Source of the DNA: Rhizobium laguerreae
Lineage (GTDB): Bacteria > Pseudomonadota > Alphaproteobacteria > Rhizobiales > Rhizobiaceae
Assembly (NCBI RefSeq): GCF_002008165.1
Contig: NZ_MRDM01000014.1
Location: 806,001 to 870,000, forward strand
Direction: 5' to 3'
Length of the DNA stretch: 64,000 nucleotides
Of this stretch, positions 1-8,344 are shown piece after piece. Both the position numbers and the translations under genes were made by a program. The number at the start of each line of letters is the position of its first letter. Position 1 is the first letter of the stretch. The notes under the pieces are model-generated. The model worked only from the letters and a program-made list of their open reading frames with translations. It was not told the DNA's origin and made no database searches.

Positions 1-1283
1 AAGCGCGGGTCGGAGCCGGAACCCGCGTTGCCGCTGATCTGATGGACGCGACGCCGGCCCGCCCGCCCACTCCGGCAGTGCCGTCTACTGCGGATGCTGT
101 CGATCTGCCGTCCCAGGCGGCCCGGCTGATTTCCATCGCCCGTGCGCTCACCCCTCACCCGCCCGTTCCCTTCGCCATCGCCGTCCCGGCCTGCGGTATT
201 GCGCCGGACGACAACTGGCGCCGTCTCGGCAACCGTGTGCGCGCGTCGCGACAGGCCGCCCCCTCGGGTTACCACGATCCTATGGGTTTGCTCGAACTCA
301 GGTTTGCCATTGCCGATCACGTCCGCCGCGCGCGGGCCGTTCATTGTGAGCCGGAACAGGTCATCATCACGTCGGGCACCCAGCAAGGCCTCTATATGGC
401 AGGCCGGGTGCTTCTCTCGCGTGACGATGCGGTATGGGCCGAGGATCCAGCCTATCCCGGGCTGACGGCGGTGCTCGATGATCTCGGCGTCCAGACGCAC
501 CGCCTGCCGGTCGATGCACAGGGAATGAACGTGGAACGCGGCCTTGAGCTATGCCCGCAGGCGCGCGCCGCATTCGTGACCCCGTCGCACCAATATCCGA
601 TTGGAATGCCGCTCAGCATGGCTCGGCGCAATTCCTTGATCACCTGGGCCGACCAAAATCGCGCCTGGATCGTTGAAGACGACTACGACAGCGAGCTGCG
701 TTATGCCGGACACCCCTTTCCCTCGATGCAAGGGTTGCGTCCCTCACGCGTCATCTATCTCGGCACCTTCAGCAAGGTGCTCTTTCCCTCCCTGCGCCTC
801 GGCTACGTCATCGCCCCTTCGCCACTCGCGGAAGCCTTTGCCGGCGCCCGTGCCATTCTCGACCGGCATTCGCCGACTGCCGAACAGCACGTTCTGGCGG
901 CCTATATGCGGGAAGGCTATTTCGAAGCGCACATCCGACGCATCCGCGGCCTCTATGCCGAGCGCCGCGCTGTTCTGCTTTCGGCGCTCGATCGGGCCTT
1001 GCCTGAGGGCTGCCGCGTCCAGCAGAGCGACCAGGGCATGCATATTCTTCTATGGCTGCCCGAGGAGGTCGACGACGTGCAACTCGCAGCCCGCGCCCTC
1101 TCGGCCGGCCTCGCCGTGCGGGCGATCTCCCCGATGTATGCCACGCGGCCGGCGCGCCCCGGCCTGATGCTGGGCTTCGGCGGATTTCTGCCGGACCAGC
1201 TGCAGGCGGCGGTCGGCGAACTCGTCAAACTGCTGAGCCAGCAGATGTCTCAAGCGGGAGGCCCGCAACAAGCTGAAGGCTAA
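1..1283 (+). CDS. MocR/PdxR-type GntR-aminotransferase regulator, 5' truncated by window edge
   Basis: This is the C-terminal, fold type I aminotransferase-like part of a MocR-family transcription factor. The reading frame is open to the left edge; the residues read before the first ATG at 42 (ARVGAGTRVAADL) look like the end of a GntR winged helix, so the ATG at 42 is not the true start. The PLP lysine lies in the GTFSK motif (codon near 774), and the upstream motifs PSHQYPIGMP and VEDDYDSE are the usual substrate/PLP-binding segments of the family. Such proteins bind DNA with the N-terminal domain and sense PLP or amino compounds with this domain. Its target is not visible here. The last codons overlap the 3' end of the convergent miaA by 4 bases. 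Confidence 0.88.
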   Translation, partial: ARVGAGTRVAADLMDATPARPPTPAVPSTADAVDLPSQAARLISIARALTPHPPVPFAIAVPACGIAPDDNWRRLGNRVRASRQAAPSGYHDPMGLLELRFAIADHVRRARAVHCEPEQVIITSGTQQGLYMAGRVLLSRDDAVWAEDPAYPGLTAVLDDLGVQTHRLPVDAQGMNVERGLELCPQARAAFVTPSHQYPIGMPLSMARRNSLITWADQNRAWIVEDDYDSELRYAGHPFPSMQGLRPSRVIYLGTFSKVLFPSLRLGYVIAPSPLAEAFAGARAILDRHSPTAEQHVLAAYMREGYFEAHIRRIRGLYAERRAVLLSALDRALPEGCRVQQSDQGMHILLWLPEEVDDVQLAARALSAGLAVRAISPMYATRPARPGLMLGFGGFLPDQLQAAVGELVKLLSQQMSQAGGPQQAEG

Positions 1284-2173
1284 ACCGTCAGCCGTTCCCA
1301 GCTGTCGTCCATCTGGTTGCGGAACCATGTCATTTGCCGCTTGGCATATTGCCGCGTCGCCGCAGCACCCTTCTCCAGCACCTCGTCGCGCGTCATCTCG
1401 CCCCTGACCATCGCCGCAATCTGCGACACGCCGATTGCCTTCATCACAGGCGCCTCGGCCGGCAGGTCGAGCGCAAGCAGCGCCCTCACCTCGTCTTCCG
1501 CACCTTGCTGCAGCATTTTTTCGAAACGCCCGTTGATGCGCTGATGCAGCACCGCCCTATCCGGCAGCACGACGATCTTACGGGCCTCATCGGCGTCGAT
1601 CACCACCGGCCCCGACCGGCCCTGGAAATCGACGATCGACCGTCCCGTCGCCTTGATCACTTCCAGCGCCCGGACGATCCGCTGCCCGTCCTGGCGGTTG
1701 AGGCTTGCCGCCATGGCGGGATCGGCCTCGGCGAGTTCGGCATATAGCCCGTCCGGCCCCTCCTCCACCAGCCGCGCCCTGAGTTTCTCCCGCAGCGCCT
1801 CCGGTACCTCCGGCATATCGGAGAGCCCGCCGGTCAGCGCCTTGAAATAAAGTCCCGTGCCGCCGACGAAGACCGGCAACCGCCCTGCGGCCCTGAGCGT
1901 CGGCAGCAGTGCTGTGACATCGCGCAGCCAGGCGCCGGTGGAATAGGCCGCATCCGCCGGCACGTGGCCGTAGAGATGATGCGGCACGCCCTGCATTTCC
2001 TCTTCCGACGGGCGCGCGGTCAGCACCCGCAGCGTGTCGTAGACCTGCATGCTGTCGGCGTTGACGACCGCGCCGTCATGGCGTCTGGCCAATTCGACGG
2101 CGAGCGCGGACTTGCCGCTGGCGGTCGGCCCGGTTATCAGGATCGCGTTCACTGTGCTCAGAAGGTTTTCCAT
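1280..2173 (-). CDS. miaA: tRNA dimethylallyltransferase MiaA
   Basis: MiaA transfers a dimethylallyl group to N6 of A37 in tRNAs reading UNN codons. The 297-residue protein opens with the P-loop ITGPTASGKS, followed by NADSMQVYD and the VGGTGLYFKAL motif, and ends with the tRNA-contacting helices (RQYAKRQMTWFRNQ); these are diagnostic. Two consecutive ATGs exist (2176 and 2173). I chose 2173 because a GAGG lies 7 bases upstream of it. The start is one base from the ATG of the divergent serB, so its leader and promoter must lie inside serB coding DNA. Confidence 0.95.
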   Translation of the reverse strand: MENLLSTVNAILITGPTASGKSALAVELARRHDGAVVNADSMQVYDTLRVLTARPSEEEMQGVPHHLYGHVPADAAYSTGAWLRDVTALLPTLRAAGRLPVFVGGTGLYFKALTGGLSDMPEVPEALREKLRARLVEEGPDGLYAELAEADPAMAASLNRQDGQRIVRALEVIKATGRSIVDFQGRSGPVVIDADEARKIVVLPDRAVLHQRINGRFEKMLQQGAEDEVRALLALDLPAEAPVMKAIGVSQIAAMVRGEMTRDEVLEKGAAATRQYAKRQMTWFRNQMDDSWERLTV

Positions 2174-2174
2174 C

Positions 2175-3065
2175 ATGGCCCTCGTTGCCACGCTTGTTAC
2201 CAATCCGTCAAATCCCGTGCTGACCCCCGAGATCGCCGAGCAGGCGGCCGAGGCCGTGAACGCTTCCGGTCTCTACTGGCTAGCCGATGGCATTGCCTGC
2301 GACATCGCGCTGCGCGACGGCACCGATGCGCAAGCGGCAGAGGCCAATATCCTTGCCGTCATATCAAGCGCGCCCATCGACCTCGTTATCCAGAAGCAGG
2401 AGACCCGCCGCAAGAAGCTGCTGATCGCCGACATGGATTCGACGATGATCGGCCAGGAATGCATCGATGAACTCGCCGCCGAAGTCGGCCTGAAGGAGAA
2501 GGTCGCGACCATTACCGCCCGCGCCATGAATGGCGAGATCGCTTTCGAGCCTGCCCTGCGTGAGCGTGTCGCCCTGCTGAAGGGGCTGCCGATATCGGTC
2601 GTCGACGAGGTCATCGCCAAGCGCATCACGCTCACCCCGGGCGGCCTGGAACTGATCGCCACCATGAAGTCGAAAGGCCATTACACCGCGCTTGTCTCCG
2701 GCGGCTTCACCGTCTTCACCAGCCGCATCGCCGCCACCCTCGGCTTCGACGAGAACCGTGCCAACACGCTGCTCGAAGACGGCGGCATTCTCTCCGGCTT
2801 CGTCGCCGAACCGATCCTCGGAAAACAGGCGAAGGTCGATGCGCTGAACGAAATTGCGGCAAGCCTCGGCATTTCGCCGGAAGAAGCGATCGCCGTCGGC
2901 GACGGCGCCAACGATCTCGGCATGCTGCAGCTAGCCGGCTCCGGCGTTGCCCTCCACGCCAAGCCCACCGTCGCTGCTCAAGCGCAGATTCAAATCAACC
3001 ACGGCGACCTGACCGCCCTGCTTTATATCCAAGGTTACCGCAAGACGGATTTCGCTTCACGATAG
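2175..3065 (+). CDS. serB: Phosphoserine phosphatase SerB
   Basis: SerB dephosphorylates phosphoserine, the last step of serine synthesis. The 296-residue HAD-superfamily protein has an N-terminal ACT-like region followed by the catalytic motif I DMDSTM (nucleophile and acid/base aspartates), motif II in ALVSGGFTVF, and motif III GDGANDLGML. Length and motif order match alphaproteobacterial SerB. The ATG at 2175 has AAGG 9 bases upstream. The longer open frame back to 2049 runs antisense through miaA and is not needed. It is divergent from miaA with essentially no intergenic DNA. Confidence 0.96.
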   Translation: MALVATLVTNPSNPVLTPEIAEQAAEAVNASGLYWLADGIACDIALRDGTDAQAAEANILAVISSAPIDLVIQKQETRRKKLLIADMDSTMIGQECIDELAAEVGLKEKVATITARAMNGEIAFEPALRERVALLKGLPISVVDEVIAKRITLTPGGLELIATMKSKGHYTALVSGGFTVFTSRIAATLGFDENRANTLLEDGGILSGFVAEPILGKQAKVDALNEIAASLGISPEEAIAVGDGANDLGMLQLAGSGVALHAKPTVAAQAQIQINHGDLTALLYIQGYRKTDFASR

Positions 3066-3069
3066 CCTC

Positions 3070-3098
3070 TTGAAATTTTACAAATTTGTACGTACAAT
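3070..3098 (+). promoter_or_regulatory. Sigma-70 promoter of brnTA
   Basis: TTGAAA at 3070-3075 and TACAAT at 3093-3098 are separated by exactly 17 bases, close to the sigma-70 consensus. Initiation would be expected near 3104-3106, immediately before brnT. It starts right after the serB stop codon. Confidence 0.6.
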
Positions 3099-3103
3099 TT
3101 TGT
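3080..3103. promoter_or_regulatory. 24-bp palindrome over the brnTA -10 region (candidate BrnA operator)
   Basis: Two 12-base arms centred between 3091 and 3092 match at 11 of 12 positions; the core TTGTACGTACAA is a perfect 12-mer. It covers the -10 box. BrnA of this family autorepresses its operon with the toxin, so an operator here is expected. Binding itself is inferred. Confidence 0.55.
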
Positions 3104-3406
3104 CGGATAAGACTGCCGCGGTTTCAATGGAACGACGAGAAGAACCGGACCAACAAGGCCAAGCATGGCGTATCCTTCGAGACAGCGTGTCTGATCTGGA
3201 ATGATCCGCAGTGTCTTCTCATTCCGGACGCGGTCTATGACGGCGAACAAAGATGGCTGGCGATCGGCGTCGTGGGTTTGGTGACTGTACTGGTCGCCGT
3301 CCATATCATCCTCGGTGCCGAGGATGAAGAGACCGTCCGAGTGATCAGCGCTCGAAAGGCGACATCTCACGAGAGAAGACGATATGAGCAATCGACCCTT
3401 AACTGA
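3086..3406 (+). CDS. brnT: BrnT family type II toxin
   Basis: BrnT is a RelE-fold ribonuclease toxin (formerly DUF497). The recognisable domain begins at RFQWNDEKNRTNKAKHGVSF and ends with RVISARKATSHERRRYE, both standard family blocks. The start is unclear: no in-frame ATG or GTG exists before the domain. The TTG at 3086 gives 106 residues but lies upstream of the predicted transcription start and inside the palindrome; the next possibility is a CTG at 3113, almost leaderless. The stop overlaps the start of brnA by 23 bases, so the two are translationally coupled. A silent start through loss of an original ATG/GTG cannot be excluded. Confidence 0.87.
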   Translation: MYVQFCRIRLPRFQWNDEKNRTNKAKHGVSFETACLIWNDPQCLLIPDAVYDGEQRWLAIGVVGLVTVLVAVHIILGAEDEETVRVISARKATSHERRRYEQSTLN

Positions 3407-3671
3407 CGCGCAGCTCGCCGAACTTCGGGCACTGGAGAAGCTTCCCGAAGAGGATATCGACACTGGCGACATTCCTGAGATCACCGATGAACAGTGGCGC
3501 CTAGCTCGCAAGGGCAATTTGTACCGGCCGCTGAAGCAATCAGTGACTATCCGCCTGGATGCCGATATCCTAGACTGGTTCAAGAGCCATGCGGGCGGCC
3601 GCGGCTACCAGACGGACATCAATGCCGCGTTGCGCACCCACGTCGCTAGGTATCAAAAGAGGAGCGGCTGA
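3384..3671 (+). CDS. brnA: BrnA family antitoxin
   Basis: This is the 95-residue partner of BrnT. The N-terminal half is acidic and probably flexible (LEKLPEEDIDTGDIPEIT). The C-terminal half carries the BrnA ribbon-helix-helix-like segment PLKQSVTIRLDADILDWFKS followed by GYQTDINAALR. In this family the antitoxin neutralises BrnT and represses the operon. It overlaps brnT by 23 bases. Its stop codon lies inside a hairpin shared with the convergent degP. Confidence 0.9.
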   Translation: MSNRPLTDAQLAELRALEKLPEEDIDTGDIPEITDEQWRLARKGNLYRPLKQSVTIRLDADILDWFKSHAGGRGYQTDINAALRTHVARYQKRSG

Positions 3672-3679
3672 CCGCTCCT
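3660..3679. terminator. Hairpin between convergent brnA and degP
   Basis: AGGAGCGG and CCGCTCCT form an 8-bp perfect stem around a CTGA loop. Read on the minus strand it is followed by CTTTTGAT, on the plus strand by TCGTTT, so it may serve both genes. It includes the brnA stop codon. Confidence 0.55.
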
Positions 3680-3683
3680 TCGT

Positions 3684-5414
3684 TTACTCCATCGGCACCG
3701 CCACGAACCGCAGATCGCCATTCGCCCCTGCGATCATCAGCTGGGCATTGCGGCGGCCTTCCTGTTTCAGCGCCTGCACCTTGGCGGCGACCGCATCCGG
3801 CGACTTCATGAACTCCTGCGCCACCTCGACGATGACGTCGCCGGGCTTCAGCCCCTTTTCAGCCGAGGCGGAGCCGGGCGTCACTTCCGTCACGACGACA
3901 CCATCGACGCTCTCGGCGATGCCGAAAGCCTTGCGCGTCTCAGCGCTCAACAGCGACAGCGACAGCCCGAGCACGTTCTTCGGCGTGGCCGCATCCGGCG
4001 ACACCTGGCCCTTATGCTGGTCGGGTGTATTAGGTACAGGCTTGGCCTGATCGTCGGAATCCGGTTGGTCCATGTCATTGTTCTCGCCGGGATCCGGAAT
4101 GATCACGCCGCCGTCCTGCGAGCCATCGGGTGCTGCATCGTCGGATGCAGCCGCCTGGTCGCTGTCTTCGAGCCGGCCGAGCTTCACCTTGACGGTCTGC
4201 TCCTTGCCGTCGCGCAGCACCACCACGTCGACTTCCTTGCCGACAGTGCTTTCCGCCACGACGCGCGGCAGGTCGCGCATTTCGCTGACGGTCTTGCCGT
4301 CAAATTTCAAAATGACGTCGCCCGCCTTGATCGAGCCGTCGTCGACGGGGCCGCCCTTGATGACGCCGGCGACCAGCGCGCCCTTTGCAGTGTCGAGCCC
4401 GAGGCTGTCGGCGATATCGTCGGTCACCGGCTGGATGCGCACGCCGAGCCAGCCGCGCCGCGTCTCGCCATATTCGCGCAACTGGTCGACGACGCCGGAA
4501 GCAAGCTCCGACGGCACCGAGAAGCCGATACCGATCGAGCCGCCGCTCGGCGAAATGATCGCCGTGTTGATGCCGATCACTTCGCCCTTCATATTGAAGA
4601 GCGGGCCGCCGGAATTGCCCTTGTTGATTGCCGCATCCGTCTGGATGAAGTTGTCGTAAGGACCGGCATTGATGTTGCGGCCACGCCCGGAAATGATGCC
4701 CACCGTCACCGAACCGCCGAAGCCGAACGGATTGCCGATCGCCATTACCCAATCACCGATGCGCATCGTGCTGGAATCGCCGAATTTCACGGATTTCAGC
4801 TGCGTCTTCGGCTCGACCTTCAGCACCGAAAGATCGGTCTTCGTATCGGTGCCGATCAGCTTCGCCTTGAGCTTCGAACCATTGGCGAAATTGATCTCGA
4901 TATCGTCGGCGCCCTCGATCACGTGGTTGTTGGTGACGATATAACCGGTCGGATCGATGACGAAGCCGGAGCCAAGCGAGCTGACATTATGGTTGCCGCC
5001 CTTGTTGCCCTGCTGCTTGTTGAAGAAGTCGTTGAAGAACTCCTGGAAAGGCGAGCCGTCGGGGGCGCGCGGCGCCGGACCCGCGCCCTCATCGTCCTTC
5101 ACCTTCTGCGAGGTCGAGATGTTGACCACGGCGTCGAGCAGGCCTTCGGCAAGATCGGCGACGGAAGCCGGACCGGTGTTGGGCACGGCGGCCTGGATCG
5201 GAGCGGTCTGCTGCGGTGCGACGGCTGCGGGAGGCGTAGGAGCGGGAGCAGCCGTTTCCGGATTAGCTGGAGCGGGTGCAACAACCCCGGGTGCGGTCGT
5301 CTCAGGCGCGGTTTGCGCATAGGCCATCCCGCTCACGCCGGCTTGCGCCAGGATTGCGGCGCTGGCCATAAGCGCTAGCGTTCGTCTGAAGGGCGAGCGA
5401 ATCGTGGGGGCCAT
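3684..5414 (-). CDS. degP: Do/DegP-like periplasmic serine protease
   Basis: This is an HtrA-family periplasmic protease/chaperone of 576 residues. A signal peptide (RRTLALMASAAILAQAGVSG, cleaved near AYA-Q) is followed by a P/A-rich linker, then the trypsin-like domain with the triad His164 (TNNHVIEG), Asp194 (TKTDLSVLK) and Ser268 (GNSGGPLF). Two PDZ domains follow, separated by a long acidic D/Q-rich linker. The track-like upstream TTG is ignored because the ATG at 5414 has AGGA 7 bases upstream. It is the last gene of the thyA-folA-hflKC-degP run but has a 200-base gap and a terminator before it, so it probably has its own promoter. MucD/DegQ naming is equally possible. Confidence 0.93.
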   Translation of the reverse strand: MAPTIRSPFRRTLALMASAAILAQAGVSGMAYAQTAPETTAPGVVAPAPANPETAAPAPTPPAAVAPQQTAPIQAAVPNTGPASVADLAEGLLDAVVNISTSQKVKDDEGAGPAPRAPDGSPFQEFFNDFFNKQQGNKGGNHNVSSLGSGFVIDPTGYIVTNNHVIEGADDIEINFANGSKLKAKLIGTDTKTDLSVLKVEPKTQLKSVKFGDSSTMRIGDWVMAIGNPFGFGGSVTVGIISGRGRNINAGPYDNFIQTDAAINKGNSGGPLFNMKGEVIGINTAIISPSGGSIGIGFSVPSELASGVVDQLREYGETRRGWLGVRIQPVTDDIADSLGLDTAKGALVAGVIKGGPVDDGSIKAGDVILKFDGKTVSEMRDLPRVVAESTVGKEVDVVVLRDGKEQTVKVKLGRLEDSDQAAASDDAAPDGSQDGGVIIPDPGENNDMDQPDSDDQAKPVPNTPDQHKGQVSPDAATPKNVLGLSLSLLSAETRKAFGIAESVDGVVVTEVTPGSASAEKGLKPGDVIVEVAQEFMKSPDAVAAKVQALKQEGRRNAQLMIAGANGDLRFVAVPME

Positions 5415-5554
5415 CAAGCTTCCTCATAAGGGTGCATGCGCACATTGAGCATCAGCATAAGGCGGAATGATGGAGGGTGAAATCACCTTTTCGCGAAATC
5501 CCCGTGCAATGTGAGGTGGCCTCGCAAAAGCCGGATCGTCTCAATCATTCCACG

Positions 5555-5584
5555 AAAAAAGGGCCGGCGCTCGGGCCGGCCCTT
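5555..5584 (-). terminator. Rho-independent terminator after hflC
   Basis: A 10-bp GC-rich perfect stem (AAGGGCCGGC with GCCGGCCCTT) and a 6-base loop are followed on the minus strand by a run of T. It sits 30 bases after the hflC stop and separates hflKC from degP. Confidence 0.8.
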
Positions 5585-5615
5585 CCGAAATTGTCGGTGG
5601 TCGTTTCGCTGGCTG

Positions 5616-6578
5616 TCAGTTCGCCGGGACCGGTGCTGCGGGAGCAGTTGCGCCCGGAACTGCCGGAACCGGCGCGGCCGGATTTGTCGGCTGCAGGGTG
5701 CCGGCGGCATTGTCGAAATAGCGGAAGAATTCCGAATTCGGCGACAGCACCAGCGTCGTGTCTTGCGAGGAGAGAGAGGAGGAATAGGCCGCCATCGAGC
5801 GATAGAACTCGAAGAAGGCTGGATCCTTGCTGAAGACTTCGGCAAAGACGCGGTTTCGTTCCGCATCGCCCTGGCCTCGAAGGATTTCCGCATCGCGCTG
5901 GGCGCCCGCGGTGAACTCGACAACCTGACGGTCGGCGATGGCGCGCCGCCGCTGGCCTTCCTCATTACCCTCGGCACGGATGCGCTCGGCCTCGGCAAGG
6001 CGTTCCGAACGCATGGCGTTATAGGTGTTGGGCGCAACCTCCGGCGAAAGGTCGGTGCGGCGGATGCGAACGTCGTCTATATGCAGGCCGAGATTTTCGG
6101 CATCCGTGCGCAGGTCGTCGCGAATCTCCAGCATCATCGCGACACGCTCTTCCGAGAGAGCGGCATTGTAGTCACGCAGACCGTAGACACGACGAAGCGA
6201 TGAATCGAGCTGCGCTCTCAACCGCGCTTCCGCGGCTTCGCGATCGCCCGAGACCGTTTCGCGGAAGCGGCGAACATCCGAGATGTTATAGATCACGAAG
6301 GCATCGACGTCGAAGGTCTGACCATCCTGGACCTGAACGCGAATATTGTCGAGATCGAGCCTCAGCGCCTGCTTTTCGACCAGCTGAACGCGGTCGGCAT
6401 CCATGAAGCCGAAGGGCAGCTTGAAATAAATGCCAGGCTCGGTCTTGACCGACTGGATCTGGCCGAAACGGACGACGATGGCCTGCTCGCGTGCATTCAC
6501 CACGAAGATGGACGAATAAAGCCCGACCAGCACGATGGCGAGGATGATGAGAATGATGGGAAGTCTGTTCGATGTCAT
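5616..6578 (-). CDS. hflC: HflC, SPFH-domain modulator of FtsH
   Basis: This is a membrane-anchored SPFH/band 7 protein of 320 residues that forms the HflKC cage around the FtsH protease. One N-terminal membrane segment (LPIILIILAIVLVGLYSSIFVV) is followed by VNAREQAIVVRFGQ, the HflC signature, then the SPFH domain and a helical region rich in E/R (ERLAEAERIRAEGNEEGQRRRA). The tail is P/A-rich. It starts 3 bases after the hflK stop, with a strong GGAGG inside the hflK end, so the pair is cotranscribed. Confidence 0.95.
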   Translation of the reverse strand: MTSNRLPIILIILAIVLVGLYSSIFVVNAREQAIVVRFGQIQSVKTEPGIYFKLPFGFMDADRVQLVEKQALRLDLDNIRVQVQDGQTFDVDAFVIYNISDVRRFRETVSGDREAAEARLRAQLDSSLRRVYGLRDYNAALSEERVAMMLEIRDDLRTDAENLGLHIDDVRIRRTDLSPEVAPNTYNAMRSERLAEAERIRAEGNEEGQRRRAIADRQVVEFTAGAQRDAEILRGQGDAERNRVFAEVFSKDPAFFEFYRSMAAYSSSLSSQDTTLVLSPNSEFFRYFDNAAGTLQPTNPAAPVPAVPGATAPAAPVPAN

Positions 6579-6581
6579 GAC

Positions 6582-7664
6582 TCAACCTCCCTGCTGCGCG
6601 GGCTTGCCGAGCTCATTGAGCGGCAGATAGGGCAGGACGCCCTGCTTCTCGTCGATAATGACCTTCCGGGAATTCTTCAGCACCTGCTCCATCGTTTCGA
6701 GATACAACCGCTTGCGGGTCACGTCGGGCGCCTTCGAATATTCGTCGTTGATCGCCGTGAATCGCTGCGCTTCACCTTCCGCCTCCTTCACGACGCGGTC
6801 TTTGTAAGCGGCTGCATCTTCACGGATTCTGGCCGCATCGCCTCGCGCCTGGCCGAGCTTCTGGTTCGTGTAGCGATTGGCCTCTTCGATCGTGCTGTCG
6901 CGGTCACGGCCGGCACGCTGCACTTCTTCGAAAGCATCGGCGACTTCCCGCGGCGGCGCCACGTTTTGGATCGTCACGCCGGTCACGGTCACGCCCGCGC
7001 CATAGCGGTTCATCGTGTCCTGCAGGATATTGAGCACGTCCACTTCGATCGGCTGACGATTGCTGCGGAAAGCGTCCTGCGCCGGACGTCGGCCGACGAT
7101 CTCACGCATGGCACTGTCGGATACCTGCTGCAGCGTCTCCGCCGGATTTTCGACGTTGAAGAGATAGGCCTTGGGATCGCTGACGGTATAGAAGACCGCG
7201 AACTGCACGTTGATGACGCTTTTGTCGCTAGACAGCATCAGGCCGTTCGAAGACGATGCCGAAGTCGCCCCGATGTTCAGCTGCTGTACGGTCACCTTGA
7301 CCGTCTCCACTGTTTCCATCGGCCAAAAGTGGAAATGCAGGCCCGGCATGGAAATCTCGTCCTTCGGCGTGCCGAACCGCAGCTCGACGCCGCGTTCGTC
7401 CGGCTGCACGACATAAATGCACTGGATCAGCCAGAAGACCGCGACGATCGCCGCGACGATCACTGCCACGCCGCCGTTGAAGCCGCCGGGTATGATGTTG
7501 CGCAGCTGGTCCTGGCCGCGCCGGATAATATCTTCTAGATCAGGCGGTCCGCCCTTGCCGCCGCCACCGCGCGGCCGGTTCGGCCCCTGTCCCCATGGTC
7601 CCTGATTATTACCGCCGCCGCCGCCCCAAGGGCCGCCGCCGCCATTCTGATTGCTCCAGGGCAT
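6582..7664 (-). CDS. hflK: HflK, SPFH-domain modulator of FtsH
   Basis: HflK is the partner of HflC. From the ATG at 7664 (MPWSNQ, with GAGG upstream) the protein has 360 residues. It opens with the Gly/Asn/Pro-rich cytoplasmic tail typical of HflK, then one membrane segment (VAVIVAAIVAVFWLIQCIYVV), the SPFH domain beginning VQPDERGVELRFG, and a charged helical C-terminal part. The open frame extends 34 codons further upstream, but that part lacks family similarity and a ribosome site. The complex regulates FtsH degradation of membrane proteins. Confidence 0.95.
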   Translation of the reverse strand: MPWSNQNGGGGPWGGGGGNNQGPWGQGPNRPRGGGGKGGPPDLEDIIRRGQDQLRNIIPGGFNGGVAVIVAAIVAVFWLIQCIYVVQPDERGVELRFGTPKDEISMPGLHFHFWPMETVETVKVTVQQLNIGATSASSSNGLMLSSDKSVINVQFAVFYTVSDPKAYLFNVENPAETLQQVSDSAMREIVGRRPAQDAFRSNRQPIEVDVLNILQDTMNRYGAGVTVTGVTIQNVAPPREVADAFEEVQRAGRDRDSTIEEANRYTNQKLGQARGDAARIREDAAAYKDRVVKEAEGEAQRFTAINDEYSKAPDVTRKRLYLETMEQVLKNSRKVIIDEKQGVLPYLPLNELGKPAQQGG

Positions 7665-7812
7665 CAAAACCTCGTTGTTCGTTAAGTCTCCACGCATCCG
7701 AAACCGTGGGGGCTGGCCGGCGGACGCGTTGGTGACCGTTATAGGTATCAGCGCATCGGCTTTCAACGCAGCGTGAGAAACTTGGTCAATTTAATTGGAA
7801 AATAGTTCATTT

Positions 7813-8331
7813 TCAGGCGTAACGGCGTTCGTAGACGATGAAACGTGTGGGATAACTGTCCTTTTCGCCAGCCGGCACCGCGATCACCTCCCCCGCCTGC
7901 CAGATGTCGGGATCGATCGCGGGAAACGACGCGTCTCCGTCGAGATCGGCCTCGACATGCGTGATGCACATCCGGTCGGCAAGACCGATCGCCTGCGCGT
8001 AGACCTGCCCGCCGCCGATAATGCAGATCTCGTCGACGCCAGTTTCGAGCGCCAGCCTGTCGGCCACCGTCATCGCCTCGGACAGCGAATGGGCCATGGA
8101 GACATCGGGATGGTCTATCGCCGCTTGCCGCGAAATGACGACGTTCGGCCGTCCCGGCAGTGGCTTGCCGATCGAATCGTAAGTCTTGCGGCCCATCACG
8201 ACAGGCTTTCCCAATGTCAGCGCCTTGAAGCGCTTCAGATCGCTCGAAAGCCGCCACGGCATATCGCCGTCGCGGCCGATAATGCCGTTGCGGGCAACCG
8301 CGGCGATAATGGTCCTGCGAATGTCGGCCAT
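7813..8331 (-). CDS. folA: Dihydrofolate reductase
   Basis: This enzyme reduces dihydrofolate to tetrahydrofolate using NADPH, replacing the folate oxidised by ThyA encoded just upstream. At 172 residues it shows the family blocks AAVARNGIIGRDGDMPWRL (substrate-binding acidic loop), VMGRKTYDSIG, LPGRPNVVISR and the C-terminal IIGGGQVYAQA. The ATG at 8331 (MADIRRT) fits the usual N-terminus; the frame extends 15 codons upstream into the thyA end without support. It lies 13 bases downstream of thyA, a classic folate operon pair. Confidence 0.95.
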   Translation of the reverse strand: MADIRRTIIAAVARNGIIGRDGDMPWRLSSDLKRFKALTLGKPVVMGRKTYDSIGKPLPGRPNVVISRQAAIDHPDVSMAHSLSEAMTVADRLALETGVDEICIIGGGQVYAQAIGLADRMCITHVEADLDGDASFPAIDPDIWQAGEVIAVPAGEKDSYPTRFIVYERRYA

Positions 8332-8344
8332 GAAATATCCCGGA

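Noticed and set aside
3035..3583. 182-codon minus-strand frame over brnTA
   Set aside because: The plus-strand frames match both members of a known toxin-antitoxin pair, overlap in the expected way and have a promoter.
4014..5378. 454-codon plus-strand frame
   Set aside because: Antisense to degP, whose signal peptide, catalytic triad and PDZ domains are clear.
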